From the NCBI RefSeq assembly GCF_900220975.1, contig NZ_OBQD01000011.1, positions 178,826-242,825 of the forward strand: a stretch of DNA of 64,000 nt. Direction: 5' to 3'. This document shows, one piece after another, positions 44,247 to 52,592 of this stretch; position 1 is the first letter of the stretch, and the number at the start of each line of letters is the position of its first letter. Below the pieces are notes generated by a model. That model worked only from the letters and a program-made list of their open reading frames with translations. It searched no databases and was not told the origin of the DNA. The DNA comes from Rhizobium subbaraonis. GTDB taxonomy: Bacteria > Pseudomonadota > Alphaproteobacteria > Rhizobiales > Rhizobiaceae. The translations under genes and the position numbers were made by a program.

Positions 44247-45125
44247 TCAGCGGGTGGGGACGGGCACTTCGCCGCGGTAGTCGTAGAAGCCGCGGCCGGA
44301 CTTGCGTCCGAGCCAGCCGGCCTCGACATACTTCACAAGCAGCGGACAGGGTCGGTATTTGGAGTCCGCCAGGCCTTCATAGAGCACCTGCATGATCGAG
44401 AGGCAGGTGTCGAGGCCGATGAAGTCCGCAAGCTGCAGGGGACCCATCGGGTGGTTGGCGCCGAGCTTCATGGCGGTATCGATCGCATCCACCGTTCCCA
44501 CGCCTTCGTAGAGCGTATAGATCGCCTCGTTGATCATCGGCAGCAGGATGCGGTTGACGATGAACGCCGGGAAGTCCTCTGCAACGGTAACCGTCTTGTC
44601 GAGGCTCGCCACGAATTCCTTGGCGGTCTTGAAGGTTTCCTCTTCAGTCGCGATGCCGCGAACCAGTTCCACCAGCTTCATGACGGGGACCGGGTTCATG
44701 AAATGAATGCCCATGAAGCGCTCGGCGCGGTCGGTCGCGGAGGCGAGGCGGGTGATGGAAAGTGAAGACGTGTTGGTGGCCAGGATCGCGTCGGGCTTCA
44801 GGACGGGGCAGACCTGTCCGTAGATCTTGCGCTTGACGGTTTCGTCTTCGGTCGCAGCCTCGATGACGAGGTCGGCCTGGGAGAGATCGTTGACGTCGTT
44901 GGAGCCCTTGATATGCGACAGCGCATCCTTGCGCTGCTCGTCGGTCATCTTGCCGGAGGATACCTGCCTTGCCAGGTTGCCGTGGATCGTCGCGAGGCCC
45001 GCCTCGATGCGCTCCATCGAAAGATCGTACATCTGGACCTTGTAGCCGGCGGAGGCGCAGACATGGGCGATGCCGCAGCCCATCTGGCCCGCTCCGACGA
45101 TACCGACATTCCTGATCGTGCTCAT
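44247..45125 (-). CDS. hbdA: 3-hydroxybutyryl-CoA dehydrogenase
   Basis: 292 aa. NAD(P)-dependent 3-hydroxyacyl-CoA dehydrogenase of short-chain type. Rossmann motif VGIVGAGQMGCGIAHV, GIHFMNPVPVMKLVELVRG with the catalytic His-region, VAEDFPAFIVNRILLPMINEA, and C-terminal LGANHPMGPLQLADFIGLD. Lies downstream of etfB-etfA, the electron acceptor for acyl-CoA dehydrogenases, so the trio serves fatty- or amino-acid-derived acyl-CoA breakdown or PHB metabolism. A terminator-like hairpin stands between it and etfA. Confidence 0.93.
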   Translation of the reverse strand: MSTIRNVGIVGAGQMGCGIAHVCASAGYKVQMYDLSMERIEAGLATIHGNLARQVSSGKMTDEQRKDALSHIKGSNDVNDLSQADLVIEAATEDETVKRKIYGQVCPVLKPDAILATNTSSLSITRLASATDRAERFMGIHFMNPVPVMKLVELVRGIATEEETFKTAKEFVASLDKTVTVAEDFPAFIVNRILLPMINEAIYTLYEGVGTVDAIDTAMKLGANHPMGPLQLADFIGLDTCLSIMQVLYEGLADSKYRPCPLLVKYVEAGWLGRKSGRGFYDYRGEVPVPTR

Positions 45126-45152
45126 TTTCCGCTCACCGACTGGCCGAAGCCC

Positions 45153-45185
45153 AAAAGGAAACCGGGCCGACGAATGTCGACCCGG
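45153..45185 (-). terminator. Terminator-like hairpin between etfA and hbdA
   Basis: On the minus strand CCGGGTCGAC and GTCGGCCCGG form a 10-bp stem (one mismatch) with loop ATTC, followed directly by TTTCCTTTT. Placed 72 bp past the etfA stop and 28 bp before the hbdA ATG. Likely an intrinsic terminator or attenuator. Confidence 0.65.
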
Positions 45186-45257
45186 TGAAGTGATAATGGT
45201 GTGCGACGTTTTTTTCCAGCGATTATTCGTCGCCGGTGCCGCAGTCGCCGTAACCGC

Positions 45258-46187
45258 TCAGAGCGCTTTCTCAAGCTCCGGCAGGGCTTCGAAGAGGTCG
45301 GCGACGAGGCCGTAGTCGGCAACCTGGAAGATGGGGGCCTCCTCGTCCTTGTTGATGGCGACGATGACCTTCGAGTCCTTCATGCCGGCGAGGTGCTGGA
45401 TGGCGCCGGAAATGCCGCAGGCGATGTAGAGTTGCGGGGCGACCACCTTGCCGGTCTGGCCGACCTGCCAGTCGTTCGGCGCATAGCCGGCGTCGACGGC
45501 GGCGCGCGAGGCGCCGACGGCGGCGCCGAGCTTGTCGGCCACCGGCAGGATCACCTCCTTGAACTTCTCCGCCGAACCGAGCGCGCGACCGCCGGAGATG
45601 ATGATCTTGGCCGAGGTCAGCTCGGGGCGGTCCGACGACGACAGTGCGTCGCCCACATGGGTCGAAAGGCCCGGATCGGCGGCGGCGGCCACCGTCTCGA
45701 TCGCAGCGGAGCCGCCTTCGGATGCGGCGGCGAAGCTTGCCGTGCGCACGGTGATCACCTTCTTTGCATCGGTCGACTGCACCGTCTGGATGGCGTTGCC
45801 GGCATAGATGGGCCGCTTGAAGGTATCGGGTGCTACCACTTCGACGATCTCGGAGACCTGGGCGACGTCGAGGAGCGCTGCCACACGCGGCAGCACGTTC
45901 TTGCCGACCGAGGTGGCGGCGGCGACGATCGTGTCGTAGCTGCCGGCAAGCGAAACGATCAGGGCTGCCAGCGGCTCGGCGAGGTTGTTTTCGAGGCTTG
46001 CGTCCTCGGCGACGAGCACCTTGGAGGCGCCGGCAAGCTTGGCCGCCTGCTCGGCAGCGGCCCTGGCACCGGCACCGGCGACGAGGATGTGCACGTCGGA
46101 ACCGATTTTCGTTGCCGCCGTCAGCGCCTTGGCCGTCTGGTCGGAAAGATGGGCGTTGTCGTGATCAGCCAGAAGAAGAATGGCCAT
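45258..46187 (-). CDS. etfA: Electron transfer flavoprotein subunit alpha
   Basis: 309 aa. N-terminal domain [21 protein letters not shown]-terminal FAD domain with [59 protein letters not shown] and ending in [17 protein letters not shown]. Carries electrons from acyl-CoA and other dehydrogenases to ETF:ubiquinone oxidoreductase. 163 bp downstream of etfB; the gap carries a palindromic repeat element. Confidence 0.97.
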   Translation of the reverse strand: MAILLLADHDNAHLSDQTAKALTAATKIGSDVHILVAGAGARAAAEQAAKLAGASKVLVAEDASLENNLAEPLAALIVSLAGSYDTIVAAATSVGKNVLPRVAALLDVAQVSEIVEVVAPDTFKRPIYAGNAIQTVQSTDAKKVITVRTASFAAASEGGSAAIETVAAAADPGLSTHVGDALSSSDRPELTSAKIIISGGRALGSAEKFKEVILPVADKLGAAVGASRAAVDAGYAPNDWQVGQTGKVVAPQLYIACGISGAIQHLAGMKDSKVIVAINKDEEAPIFQVADYGLVADLFEALPELEKAL

Positions 46188-46256
46188 GATGATGTCTCCC
46201 TATCTGTTTGCGCTCAACGGTTCCCTTGGGGCCGGCGCGCGACAATCTTGTTCATC

Positions 46257-46344
46257 CCGTCATGCCGGACTTGCTCCGGCATCCAGCGCGCGCAAGTCCA
46301 CCGACGCGGCGCGGCTGGATCCCGGCTCAAGGCCGGGATGACGG
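46257..46344. repeat. 88-bp palindromic intergenic repeat between etfB and etfA
   Basis: The left end, CCGTCATGCCGGACTTGCTC and onward, is nearly the exact inverse of the right end, which finishes GGCCGGGATGACGG. Each half also folds into its own small stem (CCGG-ACTTGCT-CCGG and CCGG-CTCAAGG-CCGG). The GTCAT-CCGG-cTTG-CCGG-ATCCAG text is a common mobile palindrome class in alphaproteobacterial intergenic DNA. Confidence 0.8.
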
Positions 46345-46350
46345 AGGGTG

Positions 46351-47100
46351 TCAAAGCACGCCGGCTTCGCTCTTCAGCTTCTCGACCAGCTCGGCCACCG
46401 ACTTGACCTTGACGCCGGCCTTGCGGCCCGAGGGCTCCTCGGTCTTGAGCACCTTCAGCCGCGGCGCGGTGTCGACGCCGAAATCGCCGGGGGTCTTCTT
46501 GTCGAGCGGCTTCTTCTTCGCCTTCATGATGTTGGGCAGCGAAGCATAGCGCGGCTCGTTCAGGCGCAGGTCGGTGGTGACGACCGCCGGCAGCTTGATC
46601 TCGATCGTCTGCAGGCCGCCATCGACCTCGCGGGTGACCTTGGCGCTGCCGTCGCCGAGCTCGATCTTCGAGGCGAACGTGCCCTGGGCCCAGCCCAACA
46701 GCGCCGACAGCATCTGGCCGGTCTGGTTCGAATCGTCGTCGATCGCCTGCTTGCCGACGATGATCAGGCCGGGCTGCTCGGCCTCGGCCACGCCTTTCAG
46801 GATCTTCGCCACGGCCAGCGGCTCGACGGCGTCGTCGGTCTCGATCAGGACGGCGCGGTCAGCGCCCATGGCAAGTGCCGTGCGCAGCGTCTCTTCGGCC
46901 TTGGCCGGGCCGATGGACACGACCACCACTTCCGCAGCCTTGCCGGCTTCCTTCAGCCGCAACGCTTCTTCCACCGAGATTTCGTCGAACGGGTTCATCG
47001 ACATCTTCACATTCGCAAGCTCGACACCCGAACCATCCGCCTTCACACGGATCTTCACGTTGTAGTCGACGACCCGCTTTACAGGGACCAGAATCTTCAT
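46351..47100 (-). CDS. etfB: Electron transfer flavoprotein subunit beta
   Basis: 249 aa from [17 protein letters not shown]. Contains [18 protein letters not shown], the AMP-binding/recognition region [23 protein letters not shown] segment and the ETF beta signature [31 protein letters not shown]. Forms the heterodimer with EtfA. First gene of etfB-etfA(-hbdA). A LiuR-like palindrome lies 140 bp upstream. Confidence 0.97.
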   Translation of the reverse strand: MKILVPVKRVVDYNVKIRVKADGSGVELANVKMSMNPFDEISVEEALRLKEAGKAAEVVVVSIGPAKAEETLRTALAMGADRAVLIETDDAVEPLAVAKILKGVAEAEQPGLIIVGKQAIDDDSNQTGQMLSALLGWAQGTFASKIELGDGSAKVTREVDGGLQTIEIKLPAVVTTDLRLNEPRYASLPNIMKAKKKPLDKKTPGDFGVDTAPRLKVLKTEEPSGRKAGVKVKSVAELVEKLKSEAGVL

Positions 47101-47239
47101 GGCTTCTCCTTCCAATGCCCGGGTGGGAAAATGCGCCATCGGGGCGCGGTCCGATTGTCGGTTGGCGACATCGATACGCGTTTTTTTCGCAAGTTCAAAT
47201 CTTTCGACGGGCTCTCGCGGAGAAACCTGATGACATATT

Positions 47240-47263
47240 ATTGACGTTCACGTCAACGTCAAT
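47240..47263. promoter_or_regulatory. LiuR-like operator palindrome upstream of etfB
   Basis: TTGACGTTCACGTCAA (47241-47256) is a perfect 7+2+7 palindrome, nested in a larger ATTGACGTT-CACGTC-AACGTCAAT repeat. MerR-family LiuR/branched-chain catabolism regulators in proteobacteria recognise TTnACGTnnACGTnAA-like sites, and etf genes are known regulon members. It lies between the rhomboid stop and the etfB start, so etfB is the probable target. Confidence 0.6.
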
Positions 47264-47289
47264 AAATGGCGCGTTGCCGGGCGGCAGAG

Positions 47290-48075
47290 TTATCTGCCCC
47301 ACCGGATGGGCGGCGCGGAGGAGGCCTGACGTTCCTCCTGTTCCTTCGTCGGGGTCGTTTCCTTGTGTCGCACCGCATCCGGCGTCACGATGGTACGGTC
47401 GAACAGCGGCACCCCACGCCGCCTGAGAAAGACGACAAGAACAGCGCCGGCGATGATGCCGCCGACATGGGCGCCCCACGAGACGTCGCCGTTCGGATCG
47501 AGAAACAGCATGTAGAACTGCTGACCGACCCAAAGCACCAGCGGAACGGCTGCCGGCAGCGGCAGGGGAAAGCGGAAGAAGACGAGCACCCAGACGCGCA
47601 CCTTCGGATGCAGCAGCAGATAGGCTGCCACCACGCCGGAAATCGCGCCCGAAGCGCCAATCAGCGGCGCTTCGGAGGCGGGCTGGAACAGCCCGTGGAC
47701 GAGCGCGCCGGCTGCAGCACAGGCGAGATAGAAGACGAGAAAGCGGAAGTGGCCAAGCGCATCCTCAACATTGTCCCCGAAGACCCAGAGAAACAGCATG
47801 TTGGAGGCGAGGTGGAGGAAATCGGTATGGATGAACGCATAGGTGATATAGGTCGCGTCTTCGGGTACGAGCACCAGCCCCGGCTCGAGGTCGGCATAGC
47901 CGAAGACGACGGCCGGGATGTATCCGAGCCCGACCACGGTTTCGTCGGAAAACGCCTGGTTTGCGGCAAGGCCTGCCACCAGCCACACCGCCACGTTGAC
48001 CAGGATCAGGCCGATCGTGACGTATTGCGCCTTGATGTACTTCAGCGAGTTCCTGTCATGCAGCGGTATGAACAT
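47290..48075 (-). CDS. Rhomboid family intramembrane serine protease
   Basis: 261 aa, about six membrane segments. Catalytic Ser142 in LIGASGAISG and His203 in SWGAHVGG; HTDFLHLASNML (83-94) is the conserved His-Asn region of TM2. The hydrophilic C-terminal ~45 residues (DAVRHKETTPTKEQEERQAS) are cytoplasmic. Cleaves substrates within the membrane; targets unknown. Followed by the LiuR-like site and etfB. Confidence 0.92.
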   Translation of the reverse strand: MFIPLHDRNSLKYIKAQYVTIGLILVNVAVWLVAGLAANQAFSDETVVGLGYIPAVVFGYADLEPGLVLVPEDATYITYAFIHTDFLHLASNMLFLWVFGDNVEDALGHFRFLVFYLACAAAGALVHGLFQPASEAPLIGASGAISGVVAAYLLLHPKVRVWVLVFFRFPLPLPAAVPLVLWVGQQFYMLFLDPNGDVSWGAHVGGIIAGAVLVVFLRRRGVPLFDRTIVTPDAVRHKETTPTKEQEERQASSAPPIRWGR

Positions 48076-48106
48076 GCGGCCCCATCCCCTCGGCTTGCTT
48101 CAGCCC

Positions 48107-48685
48107 TTACCTGTTCTGGCCCGGCACCCAGAGAACGTCGCGCACACCCTTGTCATTCACCCAGCGGGCGGCGACGAAGAGAAAGTCGGACAGCCGGTTG
48201 ATGTAGGCGATGGCCTCCGGCGACACCGCTTCCCCCTTGATCGCATCGAGCTCGACGACCCGCCGTTCCGCGCGTCGGGCAACTGTCCGCGCCACATGCA
48301 GCGCCGCAGCCCCTGCCGTTCCGCCGGGGAGCACGAATGAGTGCAGCGGCGAAAGGTCGGCATTCAGCGCGTCGATCTCGTTTTCGAGCCTCTCGACCTG
48401 TGCCTTGACGATGCGCAGCGGCTCATATTGCAGCACCTCTCCGGTTACAGGCGTCGCCAGATCTGCGCCGAGATCGAAGAGGTCGTTCTGGATCCTCATC
48501 AGCATGCGGTCCAGATCGGGGAAGCCCGCGGTATGCTGGCGTGCGACGCCGACCAGCGAATTGGTCTCGTCGACCTCGCCATAGGCCTCGACGCGCGCGT
48601 CGTATTTCTTGCGGCGCGGGCCGGCAACCAGGCCCGTCGTGCCGTCGTCGCCCGTGCGGGTGTAGATCTTGTTCAGCTTGACCAT
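48107..48685 (-). CDS. Cob(I)alamin adenosyltransferase, PduO type
   Basis: 192 aa. IYTRTGDDGTTGL (7-19) is the ATP-binding N-terminal motif; AYGEVDETNS, IQNDLFDLGADLATP, FVLPGGTAGAAALHVARTVARRAER (ATP/cobalamin site) and YINRLSDFLFVAARW complete the PduO/MMAB family. Attaches the 5'-deoxyadenosyl group to reduced corrinoid. Together with cobST in this window it points to aerobic B12 synthesis or salvage. Confidence 0.94.
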   Translation of the reverse strand: MVKLNKIYTRTGDDGTTGLVAGPRRKKYDARVEAYGEVDETNSLVGVARQHTAGFPDLDRMLMRIQNDLFDLGADLATPVTGEVLQYEPLRIVKAQVERLENEIDALNADLSPLHSFVLPGGTAGAAALHVARTVARRAERRVVELDAIKGEAVSPEAIAYINRLSDFLFVAARWVNDKGVRDVLWVPGQNR

Positions 48686-48695
48686 GGAACGAGCC

Positions 48696-48899
48696 TTAGG
48701 ACGGCCGGCCGCCGCCGGTGACCCACAGCGTCAGCATGATGAGCACGATGGCGACTGCCTGCAGGACGATTCGCATCTGCATGAGCTTGTTGGATTTGTT
48801 GCCGCTTCCGCCCTTGAGCATGTTTGCGAGGCCGCGAATCAAAACGATCGCGACTAGGCCCATGACGAAAAGCGTGAGATAGGTGAGGAAGGTAGACAT
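48696..48899 (-). CDS. Small twin-transmembrane protein
   Basis: 67 aa. Two membrane helices (FLTYLTLFVMGLVAIVLIRGL and MRIVLQAVAIVLIMLTLWVT) joined by a basic hairpin KGGSGNKSNKLMQ, the layout of HIG1-like twin-TM proteins (cytochrome oxidase-associated in some alphaproteobacteria). Stop is 10 bp before the start of the adenosyltransferase gene, as in other rhizobia. Specific partner not shown. Confidence 0.82.
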   Translation of the reverse strand: MSTFLTYLTLFVMGLVAIVLIRGLANMLKGGSGNKSNKLMQMRIVLQAVAIVLIMLTLWVTGGGRPS

Positions 48900-48977
48900 T
48901 TTCCGAGAATCCGTCGTTGCGAGAGTTATGTCCAGAAATTGTTTCTTGCTGAAGCGAGTTGACGTTTCGGACGGCGG

Positions 48978-49823
48978 TCATCCGAGCCTGCCGATGATGC
49001 GATAGAACAATGCCGCTGGCAGCAGCTTCTTCAAAATCGCGCCTTTTTTCGCAGGCGAGGTGACGATGTAATGCGGACGCGCCGTCCGGGCCTCCAGCGC
49101 ATGCTTGAGGACCCGATAGACTGCGTCCGGGCCGAGCTTGCCGGGCGAAGGCCTGCTTTCTCCCCGCAGACGGCGCATCTGCCGGCGGTATTCCTCGGCA
49201 TGGACCGAGTTTTCCAGATCTATGTTGCGCTCGATGTGGGCGACGGCGTTCGCGGTGAAACGCGATTCGATCGGACCCGGTTCGATCAGGCTGACCTGGA
49301 TCCCGGAGCCTGCAAGCTCCATGCGCAGCGTCAGCGACAGGCCCTCGAGTGCGAACTTCGACGCATTGTAGGCGCCGCGCCAGCGATAGGGGACGATCCC
49401 AAGGATGGAGGAGCACTGCACGATGCGGCCGTGGCCCTGGCGGCGCATCACAGGGATGAGGCGGCGCGTCAGGTCGTGCCAGCCGAACACATTCGTCTCG
49501 AACTGCTGGCGCAGTGCCTGAACAGGCAGGTCTTCCACGGCGCCTGCCTGTCCGTAGGCCCCATTGTTGAACAGAGCGTCGATCCGTCCGCCGGTGCGCT
49601 CAAGCACGGAATCGGCGAGCGCTGCGATCGAGCCGCCATCGGTGTAGTCCATGATGAAGGTCTCGATGCCTTCCGCTTCCAGGGGGGAGCGGTCGGCTTC
49701 CTTGCGGACCGTGGCGAAAACGCGCCACCCGTCTGCCTTGAGCGCACGTGCGCAATGGGCGCCGATGCCGGAGGAACACCCGGTGACGATGATCGTTCTA
49801 GCCGTGGAAACGAGTTCTGCCAT
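48978..49823 (-). CDS. Short-chain dehydrogenase/reductase
   Basis: 281 aa from MAELVSTARTIIV; AGGA seven bases upstream favours this ATG over one two codons before and one 14 codons before. NAD(P) motif VTGCSSGIGAH, FNNGAYGQAGAVEDLP, catalytic Ser in CSSILGIVPY and YNASKFALEG (Tyr-Lys). After the fold a C-terminal ~45 residues (KLLPAALFYRIIGRLG) look membrane-associating. Substrate unknown. Divergent from the YihY gene. Confidence 0.9.
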   Translation of the reverse strand: MAELVSTARTIIVTGCSSGIGAHCARALKADGWRVFATVRKEADRSPLEAEGIETFIMDYTDGGSIAALADSVLERTGGRIDALFNNGAYGQAGAVEDLPVQALRQQFETNVFGWHDLTRRLIPVMRRQGHGRIVQCSSILGIVPYRWRGAYNASKFALEGLSLTLRMELAGSGIQVSLIEPGPIESRFTANAVAHIERNIDLENSVHAEEYRRQMRRLRGESRPSPGKLGPDAVYRVLKHALEARTARPHYIVTSPAKKGAILKKLLPAALFYRIIGRLG

Positions 49824-49929
49824 TTGCATTTCCTGTACAAATTCAGTTTCGTTTCCCATATTCACCGGGCGCTGACAATTGCGCCAAAAAGACCGTCCCG
49901 ATCGGGAGGGCCAGCAAACGGGATGGGAA

Positions 49930-50871
49930 ATGCCGACCGCTCTACGCCTCGTCTACAAGGTCGTGTTCGACGCGATCTGGCATTTCACCGAAGACGACGG
50001 CTGGGCAATGGCGAGCCACGTGGCCCTGTCGACGCTTCTTGCCGTGTTCCCTTTCCTGATCTTCGGCACGGCGCTTGGCACCTTTCTGGGCGCGGACCAG
50101 TTTGCCGACACAGCAGTCCACCTCATCTTCGACACCTGGCCGGCGTCGATCGCCGATCCAATCTCGCGTGAGGTCGTTGCCGTCCTGACGATTCCGCGCG
50201 GCGGGCTGGCGACTGTTTCGGTGCTGGCGGCGGCCTATTTCGCGTCCAACGGCGTCGAGGCGCTGCGGGTGTCGCTGAACCGGGCCTACCGCGTCAGCGA
50301 GACGCGCTGGTGGTATGTAACGCGCCTGGCAAGTCTCGGCTTCGTCGTGCTCGGCGTGGTCGCGCTGGCGGCGATCAGCATCGTGCTCGTCGCGGCGCCG
50401 CTGGCCGTGCGCGCGACGGACCAATGGATTCCCTGGCTCGGCTATGTCTACTCGCTGGTTCTCGAATGGGGTCTCTTCGGCACCCTCATGGTGCTTTTCG
50501 TCGGACTTCTGATCGCGCATCTGTGGCTGCCCGCCGGCCATCGCCGGATTGCCGACGTGCTGCCAGGGATCGTGCTGACGCTCGCGGCCTGGACGATCGG
50601 CGCCTATGTTTTCGCCTCCTACCTCGCTGCCTTCTCGACCTATGTGAAGACCTATGCGGGCCTTGCGTCGATCATGATCGCGCTCGTTTTCCTCTATATC
50701 GTCGGCGTGATCTTCATCCTCGGGGCCGAGATCAACGCGGCGCTGCTGAAGTACCGCGTCAAGCACCTCATCCTCGATCGCATTCGCGGCAGGAAGGCGG
50801 CGGCGGACGAGCCGGCTTCAATCGAGGACGAGGCCATTGCGCGCGAACAGCAGGCAGAGGTCCGCCGGTAG
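49930..50871 (+). CDS. YihY/BrkB family inner-membrane protein
   Basis: 313 aa from MPTALRLVYKVVFDAIWHF, six membrane segments. Family marks are DDGWAMASHVALSTLLAVFPF, FASNGVEALRVSLNRAYRV, RWWYVTRLASLGFVVLG, LYIVGVIFILGAEINAALL. Formerly called ribonuclease BN by mistake; function unknown, possibly transport. The 3' end overlaps the convergent gluQ gene by 54 bp. Confidence 0.9.
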   Translation: MPTALRLVYKVVFDAIWHFTEDDGWAMASHVALSTLLAVFPFLIFGTALGTFLGADQFADTAVHLIFDTWPASIADPISREVVAVLTIPRGGLATVSVLAAAYFASNGVEALRVSLNRAYRVSETRWWYVTRLASLGFVVLGVVALAAISIVLVAAPLAVRATDQWIPWLGYVYSLVLEWGLFGTLMVLFVGLLIAHLWLPAGHRRIADVLPGIVLTLAAWTIGAYVFASYLAAFSTYVKTYAGLASIMIALVFLYIVGVIFILGAEINAALLKYRVKHLILDRIRGRKAAADEPASIEDEAIAREQQAEVRR

Positions 50872-51741
50872 CAGTCCCTTCTCGCGGTAGGCGGCGATCC
50901 CGGTGTCGCGGTTGCTTTTCGAAAGCTTTCGCCCGTCGTCGCCGAGCACCAGCCCGTGATGACGGTAGACGGGCTGGGGCAGGTCGAGCAGCACCTGCAA
51001 CAGCCGGTGGACTGACGTCGCATGGAAGAGATCCTGTCCGCGCACCACATGGGTGACGCCCTGCAGCGCGTCGTCGAGCGTGACGGAGAGGTGGTAGCTC
51101 GAAGGGGCGTCCGGACGCGAAAGGATGACATCGCCCCAGCGCTGCGGGTCCGCCATCACCTGTCCGGTCTCGCCGGCGGGGCCGGAACCGGTCTCCTCCC
51201 ATTGCAGCGGGTGATCGCCGAGCCGGGCTTTCATCGCGGCGATCGCTGCATCCATGTCGAGCCGCCAGGCGTGTTGCCGGCCGTTCTGGATCCACTGCCG
51301 GGCAAGGGCCGGATCGAGACCGCGCTGTTCTGTCGGATAGCATGGGGCGCCGTCCGGATCGCGCGGCCACGGCCTTCCCGATGCCTCGCTGGCGGCAACC
51401 CGCTGTCGCACCTCCCCGCGGCTGAGGAAGGCCGGATAGGCAAGCCCGCGGCCGATCAGGTCCTCCAGCGCATGCTGGTAGAAGGGGAAGTGTTCCGACT
51501 GGCGCCGCACCGGACGCTCCCATTCGATGCCCAGCCAATGCAGGTCGCGATAGATCGCCTCTTCATACTCTGGCCTGCAACGCGCGGTATCGATATCCTC
51601 GATGCGCAGCAGGAAGCGGCCGCCGCAGGCCGCGGCCATGTTGCGGTTGAGGATGGCGGAATAGGCGTGGCCGAGATGCAGGAGCCCGTTCGGGCTCGGG
51701 GCAAAACGAAAGACGGCTTGCTTTGACAACGGCGAATCCAT
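50818..51741 (-). CDS. gluQ: Glutamyl-queuosine tRNA(Asp) synthetase
   Basis: 307 aa truncated GluRS-like enzyme without an anticodon domain. FRFAPSPNGLLHLGHAYSA holds HIGH-like HLGH; LLRIEDIDTAR follows; KLSKSN stands for KMSKS. Attaches Glu to queuosine in tRNA-Asp. Start MDSPLSKQAVF at 51741. Shares queuosine metabolism with yhhQ at 20 kb. The final 18 codons overlap the YihY coding region antisense. Confidence 0.92.
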   Translation of the reverse strand: MDSPLSKQAVFRFAPSPNGLLHLGHAYSAILNRNMAAACGGRFLLRIEDIDTARCRPEYEEAIYRDLHWLGIEWERPVRRQSEHFPFYQHALEDLIGRGLAYPAFLSRGEVRQRVAASEASGRPWPRDPDGAPCYPTEQRGLDPALARQWIQNGRQHAWRLDMDAAIAAMKARLGDHPLQWEETGSGPAGETGQVMADPQRWGDVILSRPDAPSSYHLSVTLDDALQGVTHVVRGQDLFHATSVHRLLQVLLDLPQPVYRHHGLVLGDDGRKLSKSNRDTGIAAYREKGLLPADLCLLFARNGLVLD

Positions 51742-51820
51742 CAGATTTTCATGCACGAAACCGGCGCGGCCGCCAATGGGGCGGCAGGCGCGAAAGGCGG
51801 TTCGACGCGATGGGGGTGCC

Positions 51821-52471
51821 ATGCAACTGCACATGATCCGAACGCAGGCGGATGTCGCCGCCGGCCTGGTCGACCTGGCGCTGCTCGATGCGCGGCTGTT
51901 CCAGGTCATCGACAAGGCGGGCCCGGTGCCGCTTCGCCGGCACGATCCTGGCTACCGCGGGCTTGCCGGCATCATCGTGTCGCAGATGATTTCGCGCGCC
52001 AGCGCTGACGCCATCTGGTACAAGCTTGAACAGATCGCCGGCGACATTACGCCGCATCACGTGCTGAGCCTGACGGAGGCGGACAACCGCGCGGCAGGGC
52101 TGTCGCGTGCCAAGGCGGAGACGCTGCGACGGGTGGCGGAAGCCGTCGACCGGGGCGAAATCGACCTCGACGCCATCTGCCACATGGAGGCGATGGCTGC
52201 GATCCGCTCGCTGACTTCGATCAAGGGGATCGGGCGATGGACGGCCGAGGTCTATCTGCTCTTCTGCGCCGGTCATCCGGATATCTTTCCCTCCGGCGAT
52301 ATCGCGCTTCAGAATGCGGTCGCGCACGCGCTGGGCCTGCCGGTGAGACCTTCGCAGGCGGAGCTCGACGAGATCGCACAGCTCTGGTCACCCTGGCGCG
52401 GCGTCTCGGCGCGGCTTTTCTGGGCCTACTACGCGCGCGAAATGCGCCGCGACGGCACTCCGATCGCCTGA
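51821..52471 (+). CDS. DNA-3-methyladenine glycosylase II (AlkA/HhH-GPD type)
   Basis: 216 aa from MQLHMIRTQ. HhH-GPD base-excision glycosylase: IIVSQMISRASADAIW, helix-hairpin-helix LTSIKGIGRWTAEVYLLF and catalytic Asp in IFPSGDIALQNAVA. Removes alkylated purines. C-terminal WSPWRGVSARLFWAYY is the conserved Trp-Pro motif. A strong terminator follows 27 bp after the stop. Confidence 0.92.
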   Translation: MQLHMIRTQADVAAGLVDLALLDARLFQVIDKAGPVPLRRHDPGYRGLAGIIVSQMISRASADAIWYKLEQIAGDITPHHVLSLTEADNRAAGLSRAKAETLRRVAEAVDRGEIDLDAICHMEAMAAIRSLTSIKGIGRWTAEVYLLFCAGHPDIFPSGDIALQNAVAHALGLPVRPSQAELDEIAQLWSPWRGVSARLFWAYYAREMRRDGTPIA

Positions 52472-52498
52472 GCTTTCGCGAAAGGGTTGCAAAGGGTT

Positions 52499-52523
52499 AA
52501 AAGCGTGCGGCGCTTTTTCTTTC
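52499..52523 (+). terminator. Intrinsic terminator after the glycosylase gene
   Basis: AAAAGCG/CGCTTTT, a perfect 7-bp stem with loop TGCGG, runs directly into TCTTTCC, so U-rich RNA follows a GC-centred stem. Confidence 0.75.
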
Positions 52524-52527
52524 CGGC

Positions 52528-52557
52528 TTCACAATGCTGTAACAACGGGCCTAATAT
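52528..52557 (+). promoter_or_regulatory. Sigma70-like promoter of the HNH endonuclease gene
   Basis: TTCACA (52528-52533) and TAATAT (52552-52557) are 18 bp apart. The predicted start is near 52564, about 30 nt before the TTG start codon, and no other gene lies between the terminator and the HNH gene. Confidence 0.5.
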
Positions 52558-52592
52558 AGAGGTGCAGATGCCGAATCGGTCAGGAGAATCAC

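Noticed and set aside
45201..46406. 401-aa plus-strand frame opposite etfA
   Set aside because: Shadow frame; Arg/Gly/Asp-biased, no motif.
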